A stretch of 64,000 bases of DNA from DASQPR01 sp035713725 (GTDB taxonomy: Bacteria > Actinomycetota > Actinomycetes > Mycobacteriales > Micromonosporaceae), in assembly GCA_035713725.1 (NCBI GenBank), contig DASTMZ010000051.1, forward strand, positions 1 through 64,000, given 5' to 3'. The notes under the pieces were generated by a model that made no database searches, had not been told where the DNA came from, and saw nothing but the letters and a program-made list of their open reading frames with translations. This document shows, in pieces, positions 52,792 through 60,804 of the stretch. Position 1 is the first letter of the stretch, and every line of letters begins with the position of its first letter. The translations under genes were made by a program, and so were the position numbers.

Positions 52792-54048
52792 GTGGAGGAA
52801 GCGGTAGCGGGCCTGTCGGACGGCGTCGATGCGCTCGCCGCGCGGGCCCCTTGGTCCTTGTCCGACGCGCAATTGACCGACGCGATCCGCGGCGTCCAAT
52901 CGCTCGTGACGCGACTGACCGGCGTGCTGGCCGGCTTGGCGCGGGAGGCCGACGGTCGCGCGCTGCCGACCCGGAACGGCGCCGTCAATACCGTCACCTG
53001 GCTGCGCGACCAGCTCCGCATCAGCATCGGCGAAGCCCGCGCACTGGTCACGATCGGCGCCACCATGCACCGGCGCGGCGCGGTCGCGGATGCGATTTCA
53101 AGCGCGGCGATCACGCCGTCGCAAGCCACCGCGATCGCGAGCACACTCGCGGACCTTCCGGCCGACGCCGAGCCGTCGGTGGTTGACAAGGCCGAGACGA
53201 TGCTGATCGGTTACGCGTCGGAGTTCGAGCCGGCCATCTTGCGCCGATTGGGGACGCGGGTGCTCCGTCACGTCGCGCCCGATCTCGACGACGAGCGACT
53301 GCGGCAGCGACTCGAGCGAGAGGCTCGGCACGCGCGGCAACGTCGTGGGTTCACGATGTCGAGCGATGGCTTGGGCGGAGTCCGAGTCTTCGGAACGCTG
53401 GACACCGAGGCGGCTGCGATCATCGGCGCCGCGATCGAGCCATTGAGTCGTCCGATCCGTGACGACAACGAACCGGACTCGCGGACGCCCGCGGCGCGCC
53501 GGGCGGACGCCCTGGCCGAGGTCTGCCGACTCGCGCTGCGCACCGACGCGTTGCCGACAAACGGCGGCCAGCCGGCGCACCTGGTGGTCACGGTCGACTT
53601 CGCGGCATTAGCTCGTGACGTCGCGGTCGGCCAACTGGACTCGGGTGCGGCGGTGCCGCCGAGCGCGCTGCGGCGACTCGCCTGCGGCGCCGGCGTCCTG
53701 CCGACCGTGTTGAACGGTGTCGGTGTGCCGATCGACCTCGGCCGCACTCGGCGCCTCTTCAGCGGGGCTGCCCGGCAGGCAGTGCTCATCCGTGACGGCG
53801 GATGCGCATTCCCCGGCTGCGATCGGCCGCAGCGGTGGTGCGACGTCCACCACATCAATTCGTGGTCGGACGGTGGCTCAACCGACCTGGACAACGGCGT
53901 AGCCCTCTGTGGCTTCCACCATCGCCTCGTGCATCAGGGCGACTGGACGGTCCGGGTTGGGTCGGACCGGCGACCCGAGTTCGTCCCGCCGGCCTACATC
54001 GACGCGTCGCGACGACCGCGCCGCAACCCATATCACTTGCGCACATAG
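52792..54048 (+). CDS. DUF222 / HNH endonuclease-domain protein
   Basis: A 418-residue protein with an N-terminal helical DUF222 region (about 1-320, including WLRDQLRISIGEARALV) and a C-terminal HNH nuclease fold: CAFPGCDRPQRWCDVHHINS then WSDGGSTDLDNGVALCGFHH, with the zinc-binding Cys pair and the HH active site intact. These proteins are the 13E12-repeat type known from mycobacteria, present in many copies and sometimes mobile. GTG 52792 is the start closest to the family; GTG 52774 would add six residues. No terminal repeats or target duplication flank it. Confidence 0.85.
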   Translation: MEEAVAGLSDGVDALAARAPWSLSDAQLTDAIRGVQSLVTRLTGVLAGLAREADGRALPTRNGAVNTVTWLRDQLRISIGEARALVTIGATMHRRGAVADAISSAAITPSQATAIASTLADLPADAEPSVVDKAETMLIGYASEFEPAILRRLGTRVLRHVAPDLDDERLRQRLEREARHARQRRGFTMSSDGLGGVRVFGTLDTEAAAIIGAAIEPLSRPIRDDNEPDSRTPAARRADALAEVCRLALRTDALPTNGGQPAHLVVTVDFAALARDVAVGQLDSGAAVPPSALRRLACGAGVLPTVLNGVGVPIDLGRTRRLFSGAARQAVLIRDGGCAFPGCDRPQRWCDVHHINSWSDGGSTDLDNGVALCGFHHRLVHQGDWTVRVGSDRRPEFVPPAYIDASRRPRRNPYHLRT

Positions 54049-54152
54049 GTCGGCATCGTTCCCGGCTCAAGACCCTTGGGCGGTCGCACCGGCGACTCCG
54101 CTCGCATCGTGGGCATCGCAGCGGTCCGGGCGTGGCCGAGATGCGGCGCCCG

Positions 54153-54158
54153 TACGCT
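54153..54158 (+). promoter_or_regulatory. -10 hexamer TACGCT of the aminotransferase
   Basis: TACGCT ends seven bases before ATG 54166, the spacing expected if the A of ATG is the first transcribed base. Confidence 0.6.
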
Positions 54159-54165
54159 GGTCGGC

Positions 54166-55311
54166 ATGACCGCCGAGCAGTTGATCTCGTTCGCCCGCGG
54201 GGCGCCGTCCATCGACATCATTGACGTTGCCGGGCTCAAGGCGGCCGCCGCGCGCGCGTTCGATGCCGACCCGGTCGGGCTCACCGGCTACGGCACGTCG
54301 GTCGGCTATCCGCCGTTGCGCGAGTGGATCGCGGACAAGCATGGCGTTGACGTGGACAACGTCATCGTGACCAACGGCTCGCTCGAGGCGGACGCGTTCG
54401 TGTTCCAGCATTTCGTCAAGCCTGGCGACGCGGTGATCGTGGAGAAACCGACGTACGACCGGACGCTCGCGAATCTGCTCGCGCTCGGCGCGGACGTCTA
54501 CCAGATCAACCTGGACGCCGACGGCATCGACGTGGACGACGTACGCGCGCTGCTGGAATCCGGCGTACGCCCGACGCTCGCGCACATCATCCCGAACTTC
54601 CAGAACCCGGCCGGTGTTACGTTGTCGGCCGCGCGCAGGTCGGCGCTGGTCGCGCTCGCCGCCGAGTATGGCTTCATGATCTTCGAAGACGACCCGTACG
54701 CGGACATCCGCTTTCGCGGCGAGCGCCTACCCACCATGCTCAGCCTCGACGCCCACGGCCGTGACGCTAACGGCCGAGACGCTAACGGCCGAGAAGTTAA
54801 CGGCAACGTGGTGCACGCCAGTTCGTTCACCAAGACCGTCTGTCCTGGCGTACGGGTTGGCTACCTGGTCGGTCCGAAGCCGCTCATCGCGACGATCGCC
54901 AAGCGTGCCACCAGCCTCTACATCTCGCCGGTCATGGTCACCGAGGCGATCGTCTATCAGTTCTGCGTATCCGGCGACATCGACGCGTCGATCAAGACCG
55001 TGTGCGCCGCGCTGGGCGAGCGTGCGTCGACCCTCGCGGCCTCGCTGCGAAAGCACATACCGGGCGTACGGTTCACCGAGCCCAACGGCGGTTACTTCCT
55101 GTGGGTCGAGCTACCTGACGATGTCGACGTCGCCAGGGTCGTACCGGCCGCGGCCGAGCGTGGCGTCGCGGTCGTCATGGGCAGCGACTTCCTGCTCGAG
55201 GGCGGCCGGCACGCGCTGCGGCTGGCGTATTCGGCGGTCACCGTCAACAAGATCGACGAGGGCGTACGCCGTTTGGCCGCGGCGATCGAGGAGACGCGCG
55301 CCGCGAACTGA
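54166..55311 (+). CDS. Class I/II PLP-dependent aminotransferase
   Basis: A 381-residue fold-type I enzyme of the 2-aminoadipate/MocR-like aminotransferase group without a DNA-binding domain. The PLP-holding residues are in TGYGTSVGYPPLREWIADKH, NFQNPAGVTLS, FEDDPYADIRF and the Schiff-base Lys in SSFTKTVCPGVRVGYLVG; the substrate Arg lies in GGRHALRLAYS. Between FRGERLPTMLSLD and the lysine block, four 15-bp repeats encode DAHGR DANGR DANGR EVNGN, lengthening a surface loop. Leaderless start at ATG 54166. The natural substrate is unknown. Confidence 0.88.
   Translation: MTAEQLISFARGAPSIDIIDVAGLKAAAARAFDADPVGLTGYGTSVGYPPLREWIADKHGVDVDNVIVTNGSLEADAFVFQHFVKPGDAVIVEKPTYDRTLANLLALGADVYQINLDADGIDVDDVRALLESGVRPTLAHIIPNFQNPAGVTLSAARRSALVALAAEYGFMIFEDDPYADIRFRGERLPTMLSLDAHGRDANGRDANGREVNGNVVHASSFTKTVCPGVRVGYLVGPKPLIATIAKRATSLYISPVMVTEAIVYQFCVSGDIDASIKTVCAALGERASTLAASLRKHIPGVRFTEPNGGYFLWVELPDDVDVARVVPAAAERGVAVVMGSDFLLEGGRHALRLAYSAVTVNKIDEGVRRLAAAIEETRAAN
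54748..54807 (+). repeat. 15-bp tandem repeat in the aminotransferase (4 copies)
   Basis: Units at 54748, 54763, 54778 and 54793; the two central ones (GACGCTAACGGCCGA) are identical, the outer ones diverged. In frame. Confidence 0.92.
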
Positions 55312-55914
55312 TGCGCCGCATGATCCGATCGGACGAATCCCGCGACGTGCTACGGCGACGGTGCTGGCATGCGTACCCCCGCTGCCGCACAATGCACCGG
55401 GCGATCAGCGGCTCCGGGATCAGAGGCTCTGCACGATCAGAAGCTCTGCACGATCAGAAGCTCTGCGCACACGATCGCCAGCCGACCAACCCTCGCGGCG
55501 GCACCGGGCGCGTCAGATGTCCCCCCACCCCACATCGGACCTGCCCGGTGCCGCCATCCCGCGACATCCCATGCCAGCCGTCCGAGACCGCCTCGCCATC
55601 GCACTGGTGGGCCATCCAGCGGGTGTGGCGCCGGATACGCGACTGAAGAAATCCCCGGTGAACGGGTAACCTCTGCCGCGGAAGTACGTCGCCCCGGCCA
55701 TTACCTCCGACCTTGACCAGAGACCCGCCGCCATGGGCTCGGCGCGTACCGCCACGGGACCAAAGTCGTGAATCGTCGCACCCCTCCAGCCGCGCGCAGT
55801 GCAACGCGCGCGGGCTGGCGCGCGGCGCGAACGCGACTTCCCATCCTGGTGCACTACAAACGGCCGGCACGCCGGCCACTCGAGCCGACAGGACGCGAGC
55901 GGGAGGTGAAGAGC
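55312..55914. other. 600-base intergenic region upstream of corA
   Basis: No convincing gene. It holds a 17-bp tandem repeat (55403-55468), a GGCCGGC/GCCGGCC hairpin at about 55862-55877, and, on the reverse strand, a possible 60-codon frame starting near 55704. I see no match to a magnesium M-box leader that could control corA. Confidence 0.45.
55403..55468. repeat. 17-bp tandem repeat, non-coding (4 copies)
   Basis: GATCAGAAGCTCTGCAC and variants start at 55403 (15 bp, diverged), 55418, 55435 and 55452. GATCAG marks each unit. Confidence 0.85.
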
Positions 55915-57030
55915 ATGGCGCGCAAGGAAGATGACCGCGACCCACGGGGCCTGACCAGGGCACTCAGCGCGATGACGCGGATTCTCGGTACGACCCCGAC
56001 CCGCCATCCACATGACATCGGCGGCGTCTCGCATCGGTCGATCGTCGACTGCGCCGTCTACGTCCACGGCAAGCGCCGCCCCGGCAGCTGGGACTACGCC
56101 GAGGCGCTCGACACCGTACGCCGCACGCCGAACTCGTTCATGTGGCTTGGTCTCCATCAGCCGCGCGCCGAGGAACTCGCCGACATCGCGGAGACGTTCG
56201 AGTTGCACGAGCTGCCGGTCGAGGACGCTCTTCAGGGCTACCAGCGGCCGAAGATCGAGCGCTACCCGGCGATGACGTTCGCCGCGTTGCGTACCACCCG
56301 CTACATCGAGCACAGCGAGCTGACTGAGACGTCGGAGATCGTCGAGACCGGCCATGTGATGCTGTTCCTCGGTAAGGATTTCGTCATCACCGTCCGGCAC
56401 GGCGCGCCGACCGAGCTGGCCTCGCTGCGCGCCGATCTCGAGGCGGATCCGGAGCAGCTCGCCGAGGGGCCGTGGGCGGTCGCGCACCGCATCTACGACC
56501 GCATCGTCGACACGTACGTCGAGACGGCAACGCAGATCGAGTTGGACATCGACCAGCTCGAGGACAGCGTGTTCGCGCGCGACCGGCGGAGTTCAATCCA
56601 GCGCATCTACCAACTCAAGCGCGAGTTGGTGGAGTTCAAGCGCGCGGTGCTGCCGTTGCAGCGGCCCGTTGCCGACATCGCCGGCGGCCACATCGCCGAC
56701 GTACCCCTGGAACTGCAGCGCTACTTCCGCGACGTGAACGACAACCTGAGCCGCACCGTGGATCAGGTTCTGTCATTCGACGACCTGCTGAACTCGATCC
56801 TGCAGGCCAGGCTCGCGCAAGTGACCGTCGACCAGAACGACGACATGCGCAAGATCGCGGCGTGGGCCGGTATCGCGGCGGTCTGGACCGCGGTCGCCGG
56901 CATCTACGGCATGAACTTCCACTACATGCCGGAGCTGAACTGGCGCTACGGCTACCCCGCGGTGCTCGCGCTCAGCCTGCTCGCCTCGATCATCCTCTAC
57001 CGCCAGTTCCGCAAGTCCGGCTGGCTGTAG
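55915..57030 (+). CDS. corA: CorA-family magnesium/cobalt channel
   Basis: A 371-residue divalent-cation channel subunit. A large cytoplasmic alpha/beta funnel (about 45-250), a long stalk helix (RRSSIQRIYQLKRELVEFKR), two C-terminal membrane helices and the GMN selectivity motif (about 332-334) in GIYGMNFHYMPELNWRYGYP. The C-terminus KSGWL is basic, as in the family. ATG 55915 has GGGAGG eight bases upstream; the frame is open further upstream but without match. It works as a pentamer importing Mg ions. Confidence 0.95.
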   Translation: MARKEDDRDPRGLTRALSAMTRILGTTPTRHPHDIGGVSHRSIVDCAVYVHGKRRPGSWDYAEALDTVRRTPNSFMWLGLHQPRAEELADIAETFELHELPVEDALQGYQRPKIERYPAMTFAALRTTRYIEHSELTETSEIVETGHVMLFLGKDFVITVRHGAPTELASLRADLEADPEQLAEGPWAVAHRIYDRIVDTYVETATQIELDIDQLEDSVFARDRRSSIQRIYQLKRELVEFKRAVLPLQRPVADIAGGHIADVPLELQRYFRDVNDNLSRTVDQVLSFDDLLNSILQARLAQVTVDQNDDMRKIAAWAGIAAVWTAVAGIYGMNFHYMPELNWRYGYPAVLALSLLASIILYRQFRKSGWL

Positions 57031-57117
57031 GCCCGCTGGCTGGAACTCCCGCCAGGCGGCAGACATCGTCCGCCCGCCACAGATCCTGCGGGTGCCGGGT
57101 GTTACGACAGTCGACCG

Positions 57118-58065
57118 CTACCGACGGTGGCGGTCCTTGGAGGAACGCAGGACGTCGTCGACCTCGTCCGCGGTCGCGCCGGTGGCCGGATCGCTGGACT
57201 TGCCGGACGCCTTCGACCCGCGACGAGTCGACGCGTCGTTCAACTTCGCGTCGGCCTTGTCGGCGAGGTGGTGCGCGGTGTCGCCGCCTCGAGGCTTCGG
57301 CTCGGACATGGCGTCGCGCATTTCGTCGGTCATTTCGCCGGGCATGCCGCCCATCCCGGTCTCGCCCATCCCGGTGTCGGTCATTCCGGAACTGCGACGG
57401 CCGGTGTCGCGCATCGCGTCGCCGCTCACACCGGCCGCGCGCGACCCACCGCCACCGCGCGCATCCTGGATTCGTCGCTGCACGCTGTCGACGGACATGC
57501 CGTGGTCCCTGGCCCAGCCGGCCATCTTCGACGCGGCACGCGGCCGGCCGTTGCGTTCGCGGTTGGCAGCGCGGGTCTCGTCGACCAACGCGTCCGCCTC
57601 GTCCTGCAGCGCGGACGGCTCATATTCGGCCCACCGTGCGCGGTTCCGCTTGCGTGCCACGAGCGCTCCAGTCGCGCCGATGGCGGCCCCCGCCGCGACG
57701 ATCGAAGCGACTGTCGCCGAGGTGCGGCCGCCACCGTTGCCGTTTCCGTTTCCGCGGCGCTTCTCGGCGTCCGGCAGCTTCGTCGCCCGGATCGCACCCT
57801 GGCGGGCCGCGTCCGCGATCGGCGTCACGAACGCGATCGTGGTATCCCATCCTTGGGAGGCAGCGCCCCGAAGGCGTTCCGCGCCTGGACCGACGTATTC
57901 GCGGGCCGAACCCATCCGGCCACGCGCCATGCCCATCCGCGGCCCGACCGTAGCGCCGATCCCGCCGGCAGCGTGCGTCGCGGCCAGCCGGAAGTGATCC
58001 ATGCTCTCCCCGAATTCGGCGCGGGCGAGATCCTGCCGGGTCTGCGCCTGACCGCGTCCAAACAC
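57118..58065 (-). CDS. Single-span protein, actinobacterial, unknown function
   Basis: A 315-residue protein: amphipathic N-terminal helices (MDHFRLAATHAAGG about 22), a Gly/Arg-rich segment, one membrane helix (about 118-140, ATVASIVAAGAAIGATGALV), then a charged cytoplasmic or exported region, Met/Gly-rich repeats (GMTDTGMGETGMGGMPGEMT, about 228-247) and a Lys/Arg/Asp tail. GTG 58065 has GGAGG eight bases upstream, which decides the start. Divergent from ppiA. I do not recognise a domain; it resembles small DUF proteins found near ppiA/rhomboid in related species. Confidence 0.65.
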   Translation of the reverse strand: MFGRGQAQTRQDLARAEFGESMDHFRLAATHAAGGIGATVGPRMGMARGRMGSAREYVGPGAERLRGAASQGWDTTIAFVTPIADAARQGAIRATKLPDAEKRRGNGNGNGGGRTSATVASIVAAGAAIGATGALVARKRNRARWAEYEPSALQDEADALVDETRAANRERNGRPRAASKMAGWARDHGMSVDSVQRRIQDARGGGGSRAAGVSGDAMRDTGRRSSGMTDTGMGETGMGGMPGEMTDEMRDAMSEPKPRGGDTAHHLADKADAKLNDASTRRGSKASGKSSDPATGATADEVDDVLRSSKDRHRR

Positions 58066-58291
58066 GTGCCCCACCTCCCGTTTGGTGATCCACCGAACGT
58101 GGCACTCACCGAACATCCTGCCCGCTCAAGGCTGGGCGCATGGGCAGAACGGACAGATGGCAGGATTGCAGCACACCGACCAGCGACCAACCGTCACTAA
58201 CCCGGTCGTACGACCCGTTGAACTCTTAGATGCACGTTGCGACGCATGCTCCGTTCCGACACACGTTCCCTTCTGACTCAAGGAGCCCGCT

Positions 58292-58816
58292 GTGGCTGAA
58301 AAGACATTCGCCACCATCCACACGAACGCCGGTCCGATCCGCGTGGAGCTGTTCGCCAACCACGCCCCGAAGACGGTCCGCAACTTCGTTGGCCTCGCAG
58401 AGGGTACGCAGGACTATCGCGACCCGAAGACCGGAGCGCCGGGCAGCGGGCCGTACTACGACGGGACGATCTTCCACCGCGTGATTAGCGGCTTCATGAT
58501 CCAGGGCGGCGACCCAACGGGTACCGGCCGGGGCGGCCCGGGCTACACGTTCGGCGACGAGTTCCACCCCGAGTTGCAGTTCAACCGGCCCTACCTGCTC
58601 GCGATGGCGAACGCCGGCCCGGGTACGAACGGATCGCAGTTCTTCATCACGGTCGGCCCGACGCCGCATCTGAACATGAAGCACACGATCTTCGGAGAGG
58701 TCGCGGACGCCGAGTCGCAGCGGGTCGTCGACGCGATCGCGGGTGCCCCGACGGCACCCGGCGACCGGCCGGTCAAGGACATCGTGATCGACCGCGTCGA
58801 CGTCGAGCGACTGTAG
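58292..58816 (+). CDS. ppiA: Cyclophilin-type peptidyl-prolyl isomerase
   Basis: A 174-residue cytoplasmic cyclophilin that speeds proline isomerisation during folding. Key residues are in YYDGTIFHRVISGFMIQGGD (catalytic Arg after FH), GGPGYTFGDEF, MANAGPGTNGSQFFITV and MKHTIFGEV. No signal peptide. GTG 58292 is preceded by AAGGAG. It is followed by a short repeat and the rhomboid protease, the order known from actinobacterial ori regions. Confidence 0.95.
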   Translation: MAEKTFATIHTNAGPIRVELFANHAPKTVRNFVGLAEGTQDYRDPKTGAPGSGPYYDGTIFHRVISGFMIQGGDPTGTGRGGPGYTFGDEFHPELQFNRPYLLAMANAGPGTNGSQFFITVGPTPHLNMKHTIFGEVADAESQRVVDAIAGAPTAPGDRPVKDIVIDRVDVERL

Positions 58817-58830
58817 GCCGACCAGCACAC

Positions 58831-58910
58831 CCGCCGAACTGCACATCCACCGAACTGCACATCTGCCGAGCCGTACATCCACCGAACTGCACATCTGCCG
58901 AGCCGCGACA
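58831..58910. repeat. 16-bp tandem repeat, five units
   Basis: Two alternating variants: CCACCGAACTGCACAT (58831, 58847, 58879) and CTGCCGAGCCGTACAT (58863, 58895), giving a 32-bp higher-order period. Non-coding, right after ppiA. Confidence 0.85.
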
Positions 58911-58985
58911 GACATCGAGCGGAAGCAGCCGTCGACTAGCTCGGAGTCGATCATTTCGAGGTCGATCACCGGGGCGTCCGGGAGC

Positions 58986-58991
58986 TACTCT
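58986..58991 (+). promoter_or_regulatory. -10 hexamer TACTCT of the rhomboid gene
   Basis: TACTCT ends seven bases before ATG 58999; no ribosome site lies between. Confidence 0.6.
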
Positions 58992-58998
58992 TCCGAGC

Positions 58999-59970
58999 AT
59001 GACTCAGGTCCCGCCGCCGCCGGTGAGCGCACCCGTTTGTTACCGGCATCCGTCGCGCGAGACCTACGTCCGCTGCACCCGATGTGACCGACCGATCTGC
59101 CCGGACTGCATGCGGGCTGCCTCGGTCGGTCACCAGTGCCCGGAGTGCGTCGCGCAGGGTCGCCGGACGCAACGACCGGTCCGTACGGCGTTCGGCGCCA
59201 CCCGTACCGGCGTCCATGGGTACGCGACGATCGGCCTGATCGTGGCGAACGTGGTGATGTTCATCGCGTCCGTGATCTCCGCGAAGAACGCGGGCGCGGC
59301 GCTCGGCGGCGGCAACCTCGGCGGTCTGGTCGGCCGGCCGACACCGCTCACGAACGATCTGAGTGTTCTTGGCGAGGTGACGTACACGCGGCTCGGTAGC
59401 AGCAACATCACATTCACGACCGGCATCGCCGACAGCGAGTACTACCGCCTGTTCACCGCGATGTTCATGCACTACGGACTGCTGCACATCGCGTTGAACA
59501 TGTGGGCCCTGTGGGTGCTCGGGCGGCCGCTCGAGGCGATGTTCGGACCATGGCGCTTCCTTGCCGTCTACCTGGTCTGCGGCCTCGGCGGCAACGTCGC
59601 GGCGTACGTTTTCGCCCCGGGCGCCGCGGCGGCCGGCGCATCGACCGCGATCTTCGGCCTGTTCGGCGTGTTCTTCTTCGTGCTCCGAAAACTCAACTTG
59701 AGCGTGCAGTCCCTCGTGCCCGTACTGATCCTGAACCTGGTGATCACGTTCAGCGCGTCGGCATATATCTCGGTCGCCGGCCACATAGGTGGGCTCATCA
59801 CCGGTGGTCTCATCGGTTATAGCTTCGCCCACGTGCCCCAACAGCGACGAACCCAGCTGCAGAGTACGATCCTGGTTGGCCTGGTCATTGTGTTCGGGGT
59901 CGCGGCCGTACTGCAGACCCAGCACCTGACGAGCACGTTGCCGCCGCTGCCTGCGAACCTCGGAGGATAA
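58999..59970 (+). CDS. Rhomboid-family intramembrane serine protease
   Basis: A 323-residue protease. An N-terminal zinc-ribbon/B-box-like domain (CYRHPSRETYVRCTRCDRPI then CPDC and CPEC, about 14-50) precedes seven membrane helices. The catalytic Ser lies in GASTAIFGLFG (GxSx motif) and the His in VAGHIGGLITGG; HYGLLHIALNMWALW is the conserved HxxxN helix. ATG 58999 is a leaderless start. It cleaves membrane-spanning substrates within the bilayer; natural substrates in this group are unknown. Confidence 0.93.
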   Translation: MTQVPPPPVSAPVCYRHPSRETYVRCTRCDRPICPDCMRAASVGHQCPECVAQGRRTQRPVRTAFGATRTGVHGYATIGLIVANVVMFIASVISAKNAGAALGGGNLGGLVGRPTPLTNDLSVLGEVTYTRLGSSNITFTTGIADSEYYRLFTAMFMHYGLLHIALNMWALWVLGRPLEAMFGPWRFLAVYLVCGLGGNVAAYVFAPGAAAAGASTAIFGLFGVFFFVLRKLNLSVQSLVPVLILNLVITFSASAYISVAGHIGGLITGGLIGYSFAHVPQQRRTQLQSTILVGLVIVFGVAAVLQTQHLTSTLPPLPANLGG

Positions 59971-59979
59971 GATCCGGGT

Positions 59980-60576
59980 TCAGTGCTCGCCGCGCACCTC
60001 GCGTAGCAGTTCGAGCGCCTCGGCCGGCGGCATGCCGAGGTCGTAGCGGCTGAAGAAATGCAGCGACTCGCCGGCATCCACTTCGAGGAGGGCCTGGCGG
60101 CCGCCGTAGCGTGAGCGCTCATCGAGTCGCACCCGATCGATCTCGGACCACGCCAAGCGCCGATGGCCGGCAAACCCTGCGGTCACTGTCACGCCGTCGG
60201 TGTCGGCCGCGAGCCGGACCGGAGCGAGGACATCGCGTGCACCGTAGACGACGAGCCCGGCGCCGACGATCGCGCCGACGATGAGGCCGGTCGCCGATGC
60301 GCGCGCCACGATGGGCGTCGCGATGAAGATCGCGGCGCCGATGAACTTGACCCACATGAATCTCTGGTCACAGCGGAACCGCACCTCGGTGGCCGGCGCG
60401 CGCGGCGGCTCGATCTCCGCGTCCCACTCCCGGGACCACGGCTCGGCATCATCACGGTCGGCATCATCACGGTCGGCATCATCACGGTCGGCACCGTCGT
60501 TTGCGCTGTTCTCGACGCGGTTGCGGTCGTCGTTCGGGTCAGGCCCATTTGAGGGTACGGACGGGCGGACGGCCAC
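59980..60576 (-). CDS. PH-domain membrane protein
   Basis: A 198-residue protein. A disordered Asp/Arg-rich N-terminus (about 1-65) includes three 15-bp repeats that encode DRDDA. Two membrane helices (about 73-110, IGAAIFIATPIVARASATGL then IVGAGLVVYGARDVLAP) are followed by a bacterial PH-like domain (DGVTVTAGFAGHRRLAWSEI, ALLEVDAGESLHFFSRYDLG). GTG 60576 lies four bases after GGGAGA. Converges with the rhomboid gene with a nine-base gap. Similar PH proteins near rhomboid genes occur in many Actinobacteria; the ligand is unknown. Confidence 0.75.
   Translation of the reverse strand: MAVRPSVPSNGPDPNDDRNRVENSANDGADRDDADRDDADRDDAEPWSREWDAEIEPPRAPATEVRFRCDQRFMWVKFIGAAIFIATPIVARASATGLIVGAIVGAGLVVYGARDVLAPVRLAADTDGVTVTAGFAGHRRLAWSEIDRVRLDERSRYGGRQALLEVDAGESLHFFSRYDLGMPPAEALELLREVRGEH
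60445..60489 (-). repeat. 15-bp tandem repeat in the PH-domain gene (3 copies)
   Basis: GGCATCATCACGGTC occurs exactly at 60445, 60460 and 60475, with a partial fourth. In frame, encoding DRDDA. Confidence 0.92.
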
Positions 60577-60804
60577 GGAGTCTCCCGGTCACATCGCAGT
60601 ATCCCCGGTCGCGTTGACCGAGTCGGCTCGCACGCACACCGCACGTGCGACGCGTCCGACTGAATCTACCGGCGTACGTAGCCGACCCGCTTTGTGAGCC
60701 TGGGCCGCCAACGTGCCTCGCGGGTAGCATCGGTGGCACAGTCGCAGCTACTGGCGGGTACAACCGCGGTGGCCTGCATCGCGAAGGCGTACCCGGGAGT
60801 AACC

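Noticed and set aside
52792..54048. DUF222-HNH gene as a mobile element
   Set aside because: No inverted ends, target duplication or intron-like boundaries are visible around it.
55513..55704. Possible 60-codon reverse-strand gene with GGAGG near its ATG
   Set aside because: The GGAGG is only two bases from the ATG, third-position GC is lower than in neighbouring genes, and the protein shows no pattern.
55670..55730. GGTGAAC...GGGTAACCTCTGCCGCGG stretch resembling riboswitch consensus pieces
   Set aside because: Only short words recall c-di-AMP (ydaO-type) aptamers; the rest of the consensus is missing and the stretch is about 240 bases from corA. A covariance search would decide.
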